A DNA stretch of 64,000 nucleotides from an uncultured Prevotellaceae bacterium (GTDB taxonomy: Bacteria > Bacteroidota > Bacteroidia > Bacteroidales > Bacteroidaceae), in the NCBI GenBank assembly GCA_900315455.1, contig OMZE01000019.1, forward strand, positions 1 to 64,000, given 5' to 3'. This document shows positions 24,166 through 33,576 of this stretch, one piece after another. The stretch's first letter is position 1; the number at the start of each line of letters is the position of its first letter. The translations under genes and the position numbers were made by a program. The notes below the pieces were generated by a model. The model made no database searches, was not told where the DNA came from, and saw only the letters and a list, made by a program, of their open reading frames with translations.

Positions 24166-26904
24166 ATGGCTAAGAAACAGACTTTAATTTTATTTGAAGT
24201 CGCCCTCATATCATGGTTATGTATGGCCATTTCGCTGCCCATAGCCGCTCAATCCTCCATCGACTTGCGGGGACGATGGCAGTTTGCTATCGACCGCAGC
24301 AGCGAGGGGGTAATGCCCTTACGGTATACTGAGACCATCACGCTGCCGGGGTCGATGCTCACCAACGGCAAAGGCGACCCCGTAAGTGTCAACACGCAGT
24401 GGGTGGGGTCGCTCTACGACTCATCCTACTTCTTCAACCCACGGATGGAACCCTACCGGCAACCGGGCAAAACGAAATTCCCGTTCTTTCTCACCCCTTC
24501 ACGGCACTACGTAGGCAATGCTTGGTACCAACGCACGGTGGTAGTGCCCAAGACATGGAAGAAACGCCGCGTGACACTCTTTCTCGAACGGCCCCACATC
24601 GAAACCACCGTCTATGTGAACGGCAAGGAAGTGGGTCATCAAATGTCGCTCAGCGTTCCACACCAGTATGATATAACCGGTGCCGTGAGGTTCGGCAAGA
24701 AGAACACCATCACCATCAAGGTGTATAACGGCATAGAGAACGTGTGTGTGGGACAGGACTCCCACAGCGTGACCGACCAAACACAAGGTGACTGGAACGG
24801 TATTGCCGGACGCATCGAACTTCGGTCGTTGCCCCTCATCCACCGACTACGCGTGAACACCGACATCACGACGGCCACGGCACATATCCTCCTCAACGAC
24901 ACCACCTACAACATTCGCCTGCCACAACCCCTGAAGTTGTGGAGCGAGACTACACCCCACCTGTATACCGAACGGCTACCCTATCGCGGCGACACCGTCA
25001 GCGTGACCTTCGGCGTGCGTGAGATAGCCACACAGGGCAGACACCTGATGCTCAACGGCCACGAAATCAAATTGCGCGGTACGGTAGAGAACTGCTGCTT
25101 CCCCGAGACAGGCTATCCCCCTACCGACGTGGCATCATGGCTGCGCATTCTCGGCAAATGCAAGGAATACGGCATCAACCACGTGCGCTTCCATAGTTTC
25201 TGTCCGCCCGATGCCGCCTTTCAGGCTGCCGACCAACTCGGTCTGTACCTGCAGCCCGAAGGACCATCGTGGCCTAACCACGGCGTGAGGCTGCGACGCG
25301 GCATGGTCATCGACCAATACCTCACCGATGAGTGCAAGCGCATCGTCGACACCTACGGTCACCACCCATCGTTTGTGATGCTCGCCGCCGGCAACGAACC
25401 CGCCGGCGACTGGGTGGCATGGGGCAAGGACTTCGTGGCACAGATGCGCGACTACGACCCCTCACGCCTCTACTGCACAGCGAGCGTTGGCGGCGGATGG
25501 GCATGGGACGAGGGGTCCGACTACCATGTGAAAGGTGGTGCCCGCGGACTGGATTGGGACAACCACGCCCCACAAAGCACCGACAACTTCGACGAGGGGA
25601 TGCGCCTGCCCCGCAACTTCAAGCCCTCCGACGGAAAGCCAGAGAACAACGAACCTTGCATCAGTCATGAACTGGGACAATGGTGCGCTTTCCCCGACCT
25701 CAATGAAACCAAGGAATACACCGGAGCCTACAAAGCCGCAAACTTCGAGATTTTCGCCGACCTCCTCAAGGCCAACGACATGGAAGGACAAGCCCGCAAA
25801 TTCCTTATGTCCAGCGGACGGCTGCAGACACTCGCCTACAAATACGACATCGAACGCAACCTGCGCACACGCGACTACGCCGGATTCCAGATGCTCAGCC
25901 TCAACGACTACAGCGGTCAGGGTACTGCCCTCGTGGGTGTGCTCAACGTGCATTGGCGCGAGAAAGGCTACTGCACTGCCAACGACTGGCGGGAGTTCTG
26001 TGCCCCCACCGTACCCCTCGCCCTATGGCCACGGTTCGTCTACAACGCCGGCGACACCCTGCGGATAGGCACGATGGTCTACGACACCACTGGCTCTGCC
26101 ATCGACAACATCCGTTACACCCTGACCGAAGATGGACACACCCTGGCAGAGGGGACAGTAGCCGTTGGCGATACGATCACCTACCCCACAGATGGCATCG
26201 ACAAGCCCACACGGCTCACCCTGCGCATCACCGCCGGCAACGGCAGCAACCATTATGAGTGCTGGGTCTACCCCAACAATCCCCTGCCCACTGCCGACGG
26301 CATCCACATCACCGACACCCTCGACAGTCGTGCCCTCGACGTGCTCCGCAACGGGGGAAAGGTACTCATCTGTGCCGGAGGGAAGATACGCTTCGGCAAT
26401 GACATAAGCCATCACTTCCTGCCTGTGTTCTGGAACACCAGTTGGTTTAAGATGCGCCCACCTCACACCACTGGGGCGTATATCCAGAAAGAACATCCCG
26501 TGTTTGCCGACTTTCCCACCGACGACTGGCAGAACCTGAACTGGTGGGAACTCACCAACCGCGCGCAGGTGATGAATCTTGCACTATGGCCCACCGACTA
26601 CCAGCCCATCGTGCAGCCCATCGACACCTGGCATATCTCACGCAAACTGGGCATGATGGCAGAGGCAAACGTGTCGGGCGGAAGGTTGCTCATCACCACC
26701 CTCGACCTGCAGACCGACCTCGCCCACCGGCCTGCGGCACGCCAACTGCGCCTCTCTTTGCTGCGCTATATGCAGTCGGAGCGATTCCGACCCACCATCA
26801 CCATCCCGCGCGAAGTCATCACCCATCTCTTCGAGCACGAGGCACCAAGTGTAGACATGTTTACCAAGGACTCTCCCGATGAGTTGAAACCCAAATTGAA
26901 GTAA
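24166..26904 (+). CDS. Secreted glycoside hydrolase family 2 protein
   Basis: A 912-residue protein with an N-terminal signal (LISWLCMAISLPIAAQ). The GH2 layout is visible: a sugar-binding jelly roll (IDLRGRWQFAIDR, TLFLERPHIETTVYVNGKEV), an Ig-like strand domain, and a TIM barrel starting near MLNGHEIKLRGT. The acid/base candidate is Glu411 in AAGNEP, and the nucleophile candidate is Glu502 in SHELGQW, a pattern like that of GH2 beta-galactosidase/beta-glucuronidase relatives. A C-terminal all-beta region follows. The glycan is not identifiable; candidates are galactose-, mannose- or glucuronic-acid-containing hemicellulose or pectin side chains. It has its own promoter, and a TlpA-like gene follows 19 bases later. 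Confidence 0.85.
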   Translation: MAKKQTLILFEVALISWLCMAISLPIAAQSSIDLRGRWQFAIDRSSEGVMPLRYTETITLPGSMLTNGKGDPVSVNTQWVGSLYDSSYFFNPRMEPYRQPGKTKFPFFLTPSRHYVGNAWYQRTVVVPKTWKKRRVTLFLERPHIETTVYVNGKEVGHQMSLSVPHQYDITGAVRFGKKNTITIKVYNGIENVCVGQDSHSVTDQTQGDWNGIAGRIELRSLPLIHRLRVNTDITTATAHILLNDTTYNIRLPQPLKLWSETTPHLYTERLPYRGDTVSVTFGVREIATQGRHLMLNGHEIKLRGTVENCCFPETGYPPTDVASWLRILGKCKEYGINHVRFHSFCPPDAAFQAADQLGLYLQPEGPSWPNHGVRLRRGMVIDQYLTDECKRIVDTYGHHPSFVMLAAGNEPAGDWVAWGKDFVAQMRDYDPSRLYCTASVGGGWAWDEGSDYHVKGGARGLDWDNHAPQSTDNFDEGMRLPRNFKPSDGKPENNEPCISHELGQWCAFPDLNETKEYTGAYKAANFEIFADLLKANDMEGQARKFLMSSGRLQTLAYKYDIERNLRTRDYAGFQMLSLNDYSGQGTALVGVLNVHWREKGYCTANDWREFCAPTVPLALWPRFVYNAGDTLRIGTMVYDTTGSAIDNIRYTLTEDGHTLAEGTVAVGDTITYPTDGIDKPTRLTLRITAGNGSNHYECWVYPNNPLPTADGIHITDTLDSRALDVLRNGGKVLICAGGKIRFGNDISHHFLPVFWNTSWFKMRPPHTTGAYIQKEHPVFADFPTDDWQNLNWWELTNRAQVMNLALWPTDYQPIVQPIDTWHISRKLGMMAEANVSGGRLLITTLDLQTDLAHRPAARQLRLSLLRYMQSERFRPTITIPREVITHLFEHEAPSVDMFTKDSPDELKPKLK

Positions 26905-26923
26905 CATCATAAAAAAATTATAC

Positions 26924-27961
26924 ATGAAAATCCCATCACTCCTTACCATCGCTGTCGCCATCCTCTTCACCCTGACAGCCTGTCACGACACCCCTACCAC
27001 CACCCTCCCCTTATTGGTGCGCGGCAACATGACCAACACGGGCGACACCCTCATCGCCCTGACACTGGAGAACCAGAACAACCCCGAAGAAATCACCGTG
27101 AGCAACGGCCAATTCGAGAAGAGCATCAGCGTATCTTCACCCACCCCGATGGTCCTTGCCTCTCCTGCCGTGCTGCGGCAACAGCAAGGCGCGTTGATAC
27201 AAATCATCGCCATGCCCGGCGACACCCTCATCCTCTCCGGTGATGCCATGGGCGAATATACCATGAGCGGCTCTGCCTTCTACAAGCAGTATGACGAGGT
27301 GGCCAAAGCGCTCAACGGTATCAATCAGCGCGACACACTCCAACAACTGTGTCTCGACTTCATCAAGAGCCACCCCAACTATGAGGCTTCTGTAGAAATG
27401 GTAGGCGTGCTGAGCAGCATCTCACCGGAAAAGATGAAAGAGGGCATCGCCCTGCTCTCTCCCGATGTGAGAAACGGGCGCATGAAGACCCTGATTGACG
27501 AAATAGTGAAAACGGCAGAGAGCAGCCAGCAGAACATGCCGCCCACATTGGCAGAGGGCAGTGAGGCTCCCGACTTCACCCTCGCCGACATCAATGGCAG
27601 TCAGCAGAGTCTGAAGGCCTTGCGCGGCAAGGTGGTAGTCATCGATTTCTGGGGGTCATGGTGCGGCTGGTGCATCAAGGGTTTCCCGAAGATGAAAGAA
27701 TATTATGAGAAATATAAAGGAAAGATGGAGATTCTTGGTGTAGACTGCAACGACACCCAACAAGCATGGCGCAAGGCGGTCGCCGACAATGCCCTGCCAT
27801 GGCTGCACGTCTACTGTCCTAAGGAGAGTCCGCTTTTAGGCCAGTATCAGATTCAAGGATTCCCTACCAAAGTCATCGTCTCGGCCGAAGGGAAGATTGT
27901 CCGCACCGTTATTGGCGAGGACCCGCAATTCTACACCTTCCTCGATGAACTGTTGAAATGA
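26924..27961 (+). CDS. TlpA/thioredoxin-like lipoprotein (DUF4369-type N-domain)
   Basis: A 345-residue protein with a lipoprotein signal (LFTLTAC). An N-terminal beta-rich domain of ~120 residues (VRGNMTNTGDTLIALTLENQ) is of the DUF4369 type commonly fused to thioredoxins in Bacteroidetes. The C-terminal thioredoxin fold starts near SEAPDFTLADING; the active site WCGWC has Cys247 and Cys250, followed by the cis-Pro segment QGFPTKVIV. It acts as a periplasmic thiol-disulfide reductase or isomerase. It is 19 bases downstream of the GH2 gene and probably co-transcribed; a small minus-strand gene ends 11 bases after its stop. Confidence 0.87.
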   Translation: MKIPSLLTIAVAILFTLTACHDTPTTTLPLLVRGNMTNTGDTLIALTLENQNNPEEITVSNGQFEKSISVSSPTPMVLASPAVLRQQQGALIQIIAMPGDTLILSGDAMGEYTMSGSAFYKQYDEVAKALNGINQRDTLQQLCLDFIKSHPNYEASVEMVGVLSSISPEKMKEGIALLSPDVRNGRMKTLIDEIVKTAESSQQNMPPTLAEGSEAPDFTLADINGSQQSLKALRGKVVVIDFWGSWCGWCIKGFPKMKEYYEKYKGKMEILGVDCNDTQQAWRKAVADNALPWLHVYCPKESPLLGQYQIQGFPTKVIVSAEGKIVRTVIGEDPQFYTFLDELLK

Positions 27962-27972
27962 CGGTTCAACTT

Positions 27973-28149
27973 TTATGATGAGGTGGTGGACCCTTCTTCA
28001 TCTTGAAGTTTCGGGTTCACATACAGTGCCGTTGTGAACTTGACAAAGACCATGTAGGTGTCGATAAACTTGGAGAATGCTTTCTTAAAGTTGAAGGCAT
28101 CCATGTTGCATTCAATTGCAGTCTTCGGGGTTACATCAATTGTTCTCAT
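27973..28149 (-). CDS. 58-codon hypothetical protein
   Basis: A minus-strand ORF beginning MRTIDVTPKTAIECN, with a basic aromatic middle (FNFKKAFSKFIDTYM) and an acidic/polar tail (DEEGSTTSS). No TM or signal is seen, and I do not recognise the family. Support for a real gene: a perfect Bacteroidetes promoter (TTG-N19-TATCTTTG) lies 76 bases upstream on the same strand; the ORF fills the space up to the convergent TlpA-like gene, 11 bases away; and the amino-acid composition is normal. The leader contains a small hairpin (28194-28209, GACAG with CTGTC). Confidence 0.55.
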   Translation of the reverse strand: MRTIDVTPKTAIECNMDAFNFKKAFSKFIDTYMVFVKFTTALYVNPKLQDEEGSTTSS

Positions 28150-28224
28150 AATATTTTCTGTTAATAGTAATACTTGATCGTTGTTTATTCTCGACAGACG
28201 GGGCTGTCTTTGTTATTGCTGAAA

Positions 28225-28254
28225 CAAAGATAGGATGATTTGAACCACCTGCAA
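28225..28254 (-). promoter_or_regulatory. Promoter of the 58-codon gene
   Basis: Minus strand TTG (28252-28254), 19 bases, TATCTTTG (28225-28232): full TTG-N19-TAnnTTTG match. The predicted leader is about 70 bases. Confidence 0.65.
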
Positions 28255-28457
28255 TGGATTTTCGCCATTTCTTGCGAAATAAGGTGCGACAGGAAAACAA
28301 ATAAGCGACAAACAAAGAAAAATGGCGATAAAAATGTCGCAATCATCCTCAAAAGAAAAGAAATCACCACCCCGGACTTTCAAAAAAGTCAGATTGTTAA
28401 ACAAGATGGAGTAAAACCCAACTATCAGGACGAGTGAAACAAAAAAAGGAAAATTGT

Positions 28458-28488
28458 TTTGTGGTAAGGATGTTTTTTGCTATTTTTG
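28458..28488 (+). promoter_or_regulatory. Promoter of ettA
   Basis: TTTG (28458-28461), 19 bases, TATTTTTG (28481-28488): complete consensus match 18 bases before the ATG, giving a very short leader. Confidence 0.75.
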
Positions 28489-28506
28489 AGCAAAAATAGA
28501 AAAACT

Positions 28507-30204
28507 ATGGCAACAATAGACGACAAGAAAGTGATTTTCTCGATGGTGGGCTTAAGCAAGACCATTCAGCAGAACCAGAAACAAGTACTCAAGAACATCT
28601 ACCTAAGTTTCTTCTACGGAGCGAAAATCGGTATCATCGGACTCAACGGTGCCGGTAAATCCACCTTGATGAAAATCATTGCCGGCATAGACCAGCAATA
28701 TCAGGGTCATGTAGTATGGAGCCCTGGTTACACCGTGGGCTATCTGCCCCAGGACCCCCAACTCGACGAGACAAAGACCGTGAAGGAGAACGTGATGGAA
28801 GGCGTGCAGTATATCTACGATGCCCTGGCAGAATACGACCAAATCAATGTGAAGTTTGGACTGCCCGAATACTACGAAGACCCCGACAAGATGGACAAAC
28901 TGATGAGCCGGCAGGCCGAGTTGCAGGACATCATCGATGCCACCGACGCCTGGAACATCGACTCGAAACTCGACCGCGCCATGGACGCCCTCAACTGCCC
29001 TCCCGGTGACTGGAACGTGACCCACCTTTCGGGCGGTGAGCGCCGCAGGGTGGCTCTCTGCCGTCTGCTCCTACAGAAGCCCGACGTGCTTTTGCTCGAC
29101 GAGCCCACCAACCACCTCGATGCGGAGTCGATAGACTGGCTCGAGCAGCACCTCCAGCAATATGAGGGTACGGTGATTGCCGTGACCCACGACCGCTATT
29201 TCCTCGACGATGTGGCAGAATGGATTCTCGAACTCGACCGTGGCGAGGGCATTCCCTGGAAAGGCAACTACTCGTCGTGGCTGGAGCAGAAGAGCCTTCG
29301 TATGGCTCAGGAGGAGAAGACCGCCTCGAAACGCCGCAAGACCCTCGAGCGCGAACTCGAATGGGTGCGTATGGCCCCGAAAGCACGCCATGCCAAGGGC
29401 AAGGCCCGTCTGAACTCTTACGACCGTATGCTCAACGAGGAGCAGAAACAGAAGGAGGAAAAGTTGGAAATCTTCATCCCCAATGGTCCACGCTTAGGCA
29501 ACAAGGTCATAGAGGCCGAGCATGTGGCGAAGGCATACGACGAGAAGACCCTCTTCACCGACCTCAACTTTGTGCTGCCCCCCAACGGCATCGTGGGCGT
29601 GATAGGGCCGAACGGCGCGGGCAAGACCACCCTTTTCCGACTCATCATGGGACTGGAGCAGCCCGACAGCGGCACCTTCGGTGTGGGCGAGACGGTGAAA
29701 TTGAGTTATGTGGACCAACAACACCAGGATATCAAGCCCGAGAAGACCGTCTACCAGGTGGTGAGCGGCGGCAACGAGACCATCCGCATGGGAGGGCGCG
29801 ACGTGAACGTGAGGGCATACCTCTCACGCTTCAACTTCAGCGGTGCCGACCAAGAGAAGAAATGCGGCGTGCTCTCCGGCGGCGAGCGCAACCGCCTGCA
29901 CCTTGCCATCGCCCTTAAACAAGAGGGCAACGTGCTGCTGCTCGACGAGCCTACCAACGACATCGACGTGAACACGCTTCGGGCTTTAGAAGAAGGTTTG
30001 GAAGCCTTTGCCGGCTGCGCTGTGGTCATCAGCCACGACCGCTGGTTTCTCGACCGCATCTGCACCCACATCCTCGCCTTTGAGGGAGAGGGCAACGTGT
30101 TCTATTTTGAGGGAAGTTACACCGAGTATGAGGCGAACAAAGCCATGCGTCTGGGACTGGAAGAGCCCAAGCGCATCAGGTATCGCAAGTTGATGGAGGA
30201 GTAA
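28507..30204 (+). CDS. ettA: Energy-dependent translational throttle protein EttA (ABC-F)
   Basis: A 565-residue soluble ABC-F protein starting at MATIDDKKVIFSMVG; an upstream in-frame start would begin inside the promoter. It has two ABC domains: Walker A GLNGAGKS and GPNGAGKT, signatures LSGGERRR and LSGGERNR, Walker B VLLLDEPTNHLD and VLLLDEPTNDID. Between them lies the interdomain linker typical of ABC-F proteins, with the basic stretch RKTLERELEWVRMAPKARHAKGKARL that is characteristic of EttA (it contacts tRNA/ribosome). EttA gates the first elongation step according to ADP/ATP ratio. Length (EttA is ~555) and the arm sequence fit. Monocistronic with its own promoter. Confidence 0.92.
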   Translation: MATIDDKKVIFSMVGLSKTIQQNQKQVLKNIYLSFFYGAKIGIIGLNGAGKSTLMKIIAGIDQQYQGHVVWSPGYTVGYLPQDPQLDETKTVKENVMEGVQYIYDALAEYDQINVKFGLPEYYEDPDKMDKLMSRQAELQDIIDATDAWNIDSKLDRAMDALNCPPGDWNVTHLSGGERRRVALCRLLLQKPDVLLLDEPTNHLDAESIDWLEQHLQQYEGTVIAVTHDRYFLDDVAEWILELDRGEGIPWKGNYSSWLEQKSLRMAQEEKTASKRRKTLERELEWVRMAPKARHAKGKARLNSYDRMLNEEQKQKEEKLEIFIPNGPRLGNKVIEAEHVAKAYDEKTLFTDLNFVLPPNGIVGVIGPNGAGKTTLFRLIMGLEQPDSGTFGVGETVKLSYVDQQHQDIKPEKTVYQVVSGGNETIRMGGRDVNVRAYLSRFNFSGADQEKKCGVLSGGERNRLHLAIALKQEGNVLLLDEPTNDIDVNTLRALEEGLEAFAGCAVVISHDRWFLDRICTHILAFEGEGNVFYFEGSYTEYEANKAMRLGLEEPKRIRYRKLMEE

Positions 30205-30248
30205 TGGGAGGCTATCTACGCACCATTTTCTGACTGTCGCGGATGACG

Positions 30249-30268
30249 ACGCCACGGGTCTGTGGCGT
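30249..30268 (+). terminator. Hairpin downstream of ettA
   Basis: ACGCCAC and GTGGCGT form a 7-bp stem with a 6-base loop, 45 bases after the ettA stop. There is no good T-tract, so it may be a weak terminator or 3'-end stabiliser. Confidence 0.4.
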
Positions 30269-30364
30269 AGCGTATCTTCATATCGTTTATCTATTGCTTT
30301 TCACCAATAGTAAACAAATAGACCATAATTATCAACATCATTAATTATTCATAGACAAAAAAAG

Positions 30365-31120
30365 ATGAAAAAAGCCTTTTGCACCTCTATCCTGCTGATG
30401 CTTTCTATCGTCAGCATCCAAGCACAACGTATCGTGGAACGTTATGCATTCGAAGGCACCCTTGACGGCAAGACCGCCGTGCGCCTGGCATTCGAAGTGA
30501 ACGGCGACGGCATCGCTGCCGGGCATATCTATTACCCCAGGGCAAAGCACCCTGCGCCCATCATGATTATCGGACACAAAAATTCTGCAGGCAACTATTA
30601 TATGGACGAATACCAGAACGACGGTGAAATTACCGGTTATCTGGCACTGCGGGTCAGCAAGGGCAAACTCACTGGCGAATGGACCAATCCCCGCACGGAG
30701 AAAGAACTACGGTTCACCAATATGCGTTCCATAGCCTTTCCCAAGGGTTTCGGTGGACTGTTGGTGCCCGAAGACCCAGGCAAACTGGGCCATCTTTATG
30801 GCTACTCGCAATACCACACCGGCATGAAAGAGATGATGGGTGGGCACGTAGAACTGAGAGCCGCAGGGAAAAACCGCGTGCACTTCGAGGTATCAAACGT
30901 CCCGGGCAACATCGCCGAGGGCAGAAGCGAACAAGGACGTCCTGCCGTGCTGAATGGCAATCAATTCGTTTATAATGAGGTGAACGAGTGCCACTATGGC
31001 TTCAAGGCCATGTTCTTCCCCAAATTCGTCGTACTTGAATCTACCACCGACTACGAGACCCGCGACTGCTTCGGTGCCCACGTGGCCTTCGACGGCATAT
31101 ATATCAAGAAGAAGGATTGA
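30365..31120 (+). CDS. Secreted protein of unknown function
   Basis: A 251-residue protein with a signal peptide (MKKAFCTSILLMLSIVSIQAQ). The mature part has two similar beta-sandwich-like halves: residues ~22-120 (YAFEGTLDGKTAVRLAFEVNGDGIAAGHIYYPRAK) and a second half ending VAFDGIYIKKK. The motif GxIYYPRAKHPAPI recurs in secreted Bacteroidetes proteins of unknown role. No catalytic motif is visible. It is monocistronic between ettA and the XRE-cupin gene. No convincing promoter is seen in the 160 bases upstream. Confidence 0.6.
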   Translation: MKKAFCTSILLMLSIVSIQAQRIVERYAFEGTLDGKTAVRLAFEVNGDGIAAGHIYYPRAKHPAPIMIIGHKNSAGNYYMDEYQNDGEITGYLALRVSKGKLTGEWTNPRTEKELRFTNMRSIAFPKGFGGLLVPEDPGKLGHLYGYSQYHTGMKEMMGGHVELRAAGKNRVHFEVSNVPGNIAEGRSEQGRPAVLNGNQFVYNEVNECHYGFKAMFFPKFVVLESTTDYETRDCFGAHVAFDGIYIKKKD

Positions 31121-31250
31121 TGGCCGGCAGTGCCAGGTTGGCAATTGAAAAGGGGTGGCACTTTTGGCACGGAGCGTTTACGATTTCGTGTTTTTCACTC
31201 CATTATTCTTCTTTTTTGGCAAAAATGAGCGCTAATTAAATAATAATTCG

Positions 31251-31258
31251 TAATTTTG
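31251..31258 (+). promoter_or_regulatory. -7 box upstream of the XRE-cupin gene
   Basis: TAATTTTG matches TAnnTTTG, 30 bases before the ATG. No TTG/TTTG at the expected spacing, which may mean activator dependence. Confidence 0.45.
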
Positions 31259-31287
31259 CAGCCAAATTTTTACAAAAATACGTTTTT

Positions 31288-31866
31288 ATGTCAAATACAA
31301 GTACTGTTGTCGGTTCCAAAATCAAGAGCATCAGGGAATCAAAACTCATCTCCATCGAAGACATCGCGGAGCGTAGCGGTCTCTCTGTAGACCAGATCAA
31401 ATCCATCGAGAACGACCAGTTCCTGCCCTCCTTAGGGCCACTGATCAAGATTGCCAGGGCACTGGGTGTGCGCCTCGGCACGTTCCTCGACGACAACGAC
31501 GAGTTGGGGCCTGTAGTATGCCGTGCCGCCGAGCGCGACAGCAGCATCAGTTTCTCCAATGGCACTACCGACGCACGGAAGCACATGGAGTATCATTCTC
31601 TTGCCAAGCAGAAGATGGGGCGCCACATGGAGCCGTTTATCATTGACATCCAGCCCAGCGAGGAGCGCAACTTCAAGTTGTCTGCCCATGAGGGTGAGGA
31701 GTTCATCTACGTGATGGAGGGCGAGGTGGAAATCGACTACGGCAAGGAGAAATACACGCTGGCCATGGGCGACAGCATCTTCTACGATTCCATCGTCGAA
31801 CACCATGTTCACGGCGTTGCCGGGAAGTCGGCCAAGATTCTCGCTGTGGTCTATATTCCATTCTAA
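31288..31866 (+). CDS. XRE-family regulator with a C-terminal cupin domain
   Basis: A 192-residue protein. Residues ~8-62 are a HTH_3 domain ([50 protein letters not shown]). Residues ~115-190 are a cupin ([43 protein letters not shown]), with His/Glu positions for a metal or ligand. This architecture (XRE-cupin) is common for regulators that sense small metabolites and control a neighbouring pathway. It is followed 11 bases later by an acyl-CoA synthetase gene, so the pair is almost certainly co-transcribed; the likely cue is a carboxylic acid or its CoA ester, by inference. Confidence 0.9.
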   Translation: MSNTSTVVGSKIKSIRESKLISIEDIAERSGLSVDQIKSIENDQFLPSLGPLIKIARALGVRLGTFLDDNDELGPVVCRAAERDSSISFSNGTTDARKHMEYHSLAKQKMGRHMEPFIIDIQPSEERNFKLSAHEGEEFIYVMEGEVEIDYGKEKYTLAMGDSIFYDSIVEHHVHGVAGKSAKILAVVYIPF

Positions 31867-31877
31867 AAGCCACCATC

Positions 31878-33530
31878 ATGCAACAGTTATTTGAAAGGAC
31901 TTTGGGTGGATGGCTCGAATACTGGGCCGAGACCACTCCCGACAAAGAATACATCGTTTACTCCGACCGCGACCTGCGTTTCACGTGGAAGGTATTCAAC
32001 GAGCGTGTAGACAATCTCGCGAAAGGCCTCCTTGCCATCGGTGTGAAGAAAGGCAGCAATGTGGGCATCTGGGCTACCAATGTGCCCGACTGGCTGACGT
32101 TCCTTTATGCCACGGCGAAGATTGGCGCCGTGCTGGTGACGGTAAACACCAACTACAAGCAGAGCGAGTTGGAATATCTCTGCGAAAACTCCGACATGCA
32201 CACCCTCTGCATCACCGACGGCACCTGGGAGTGCGACTATGTGGACATGACCTACAAGATGCTGCCCGAACTGAAGAACTGCGAGCGCGGACACCTGAAG
32301 AGCGAGCGGTTCCCGTGTATGAAGAACGTGGTGTTCATCGGGCGCGAGAAATACCGTGGTATGTTCAACACAGCCGAACTGCTGCTGTTGGGCAAGAATA
32401 TCGACGACGACCACCTCGAAGAGGTGAAGAAGAGCGTGACCTGCCACGACGTGGTGAACATGCAGTACACCTCGGGAACCACAGGTTTCCCCAAGGGCGT
32501 GATGCTCACCCACTACAACATCACCAACGACGGCTTTATCACCGGTGAGAACATGGAGTTTACGCAAGACGACAAACTCTGCGTGTGCGTGCCACTGTTC
32601 CATTGCTTCGGCGTGGTGCTTGCCACGATGAACTGCCTCACCCATGGCTGTACGCAGGTAATGGTGGAGAAGTTCGACCCCCTCGTGGTGCTGGCATCGA
32701 TACACAAGGAACGCTGTACGGCAGTCTATGGCGTGCCCACGATGTTCATCGCCGAACTCACCCATCCCATGTTCGACATGTTCGACATGAGTTCGCTGCG
32801 CACGGGCATCATGGCAGGCTCGCTCTGTCCTGTGGAACTGATGAAGCAGGTGAGCGAGAAGATGTTCCTGACCATCACCAGCGTCTACGGGCTCACCGAG
32901 TCGTCGCCGGGAATGACGCAGTCGAACATCCACGACACCTTTGAGCAACGCTGCACCACGGTGGGCCGCGACTTCCCCTTCGTGGAGGTGAAGGTGCTCG
33001 ACCCCGAGACGGGCGAAGAGTGCCCGGTGGGCGTACAGGGTGAAATGTGCTGCCGTGGCTTCAACGTGATGAAAGGCTACTACAAGAATCCCGAGGCCAC
33101 TGCCGAGGTGATAGACAAGAACGGATTCCTGCACTCCGGCGACCTTGGCGTGAAAGACGAGCAGGGCTACTACCGCATCACCGGACGCATCAAGGACATG
33201 ATTATCCGTGGCGGCGAGAACGTCTATCCCCGTGAGATAGAGGAGTTCCTCTACCACATGCCCGGCATCAAGGATGTGCAGGTGGCTGCCGTGCCTTCGA
33301 AGAAATACGGCGAACAGGTAGGCGCTTTCATCATCCTCCAGGAAGGCGTGAAGATGGAGCCCGAAGACGTGCAGGAGTTCTGCCGCGGCAAGATAGCACG
33401 CTACAAGATACCGAAATATGTGTTCTTCATCGATGAGTTCCCACTCACCGGTTCGGGAAAGATACAGAAGTTCAAACTCAAGGAACTGAGTCTCCAGTTA
33501 TGCAAGAAAATGGGCATCGAGGTGGTTTGA
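31878..33530 (+). CDS. AMP-forming acyl-CoA synthetase
   Basis: A 550-residue ANL-superfamily enzyme. The P-loop-like motif is [13 protein letters not shown] (~residues 196-208); VYGLTESSP is the A5 region; [32 protein letters not shown] is the A7/A8 hinge; and the C-terminal catalytic Lys lies in [15 protein letters not shown]. It activates a carboxylic acid to acyl-AMP and then acyl-CoA. The sequence is closest in feel to medium/long-chain FadD-type enzymes, but chain length cannot be read off. It is downstream of an XRE-cupin regulator in the same transcript. Its stop codon lies inside the loop of a strong terminator. Confidence 0.9.
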   Translation: MQQLFERTLGGWLEYWAETTPDKEYIVYSDRDLRFTWKVFNERVDNLAKGLLAIGVKKGSNVGIWATNVPDWLTFLYATAKIGAVLVTVNTNYKQSELEYLCENSDMHTLCITDGTWECDYVDMTYKMLPELKNCERGHLKSERFPCMKNVVFIGREKYRGMFNTAELLLLGKNIDDDHLEEVKKSVTCHDVVNMQYTSGTTGFPKGVMLTHYNITNDGFITGENMEFTQDDKLCVCVPLFHCFGVVLATMNCLTHGCTQVMVEKFDPLVVLASIHKERCTAVYGVPTMFIAELTHPMFDMFDMSSLRTGIMAGSLCPVELMKQVSEKMFLTITSVYGLTESSPGMTQSNIHDTFEQRCTTVGRDFPFVEVKVLDPETGEECPVGVQGEMCCRGFNVMKGYYKNPEATAEVIDKNGFLHSGDLGVKDEQGYYRITGRIKDMIIRGGENVYPREIEEFLYHMPGIKDVQVAAVPSKKYGEQVGAFIILQEGVKMEPEDVQEFCRGKIARYKIPKYVFFIDEFPLTGSGKIQKFKLKELSLQLCKKMGIEVV

Positions 33531-33550
33531 CACCCGATGCCCATTTTTCT
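33510..33550 (+). terminator. Intrinsic terminator overlapping the acyl-CoA synthetase stop codon
   Basis: ATGGGCATCG (33510-33519) pairs perfectly with CGATGCCCAT (33535-33544), with an inner GGTG/CACC extension, a six-base loop and a following TTTTCT. The last seven codons and the TGA (33528-33530, in the loop) are part of the structure. Confidence 0.85.
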
Positions 33551-33576
33551 TTCTGCGTTGGCTCAAGGCCTCAGCG

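Noticed and set aside
28240..28437. A 65-codon plus-strand ORF before ettA
   Set aside because: Lysine/asparagine-rich, overlaps both promoters in the region, and has no recognisable domain.
31163..31180. TGGCAC...GGCAC sequence resembling a sigma-54 promoter upstream of the XRE-cupin gene
   Set aside because: The spacing between the GG and GC elements is two bases short of the -24/-12 requirement, and a normal -7 box lies closer to the gene.
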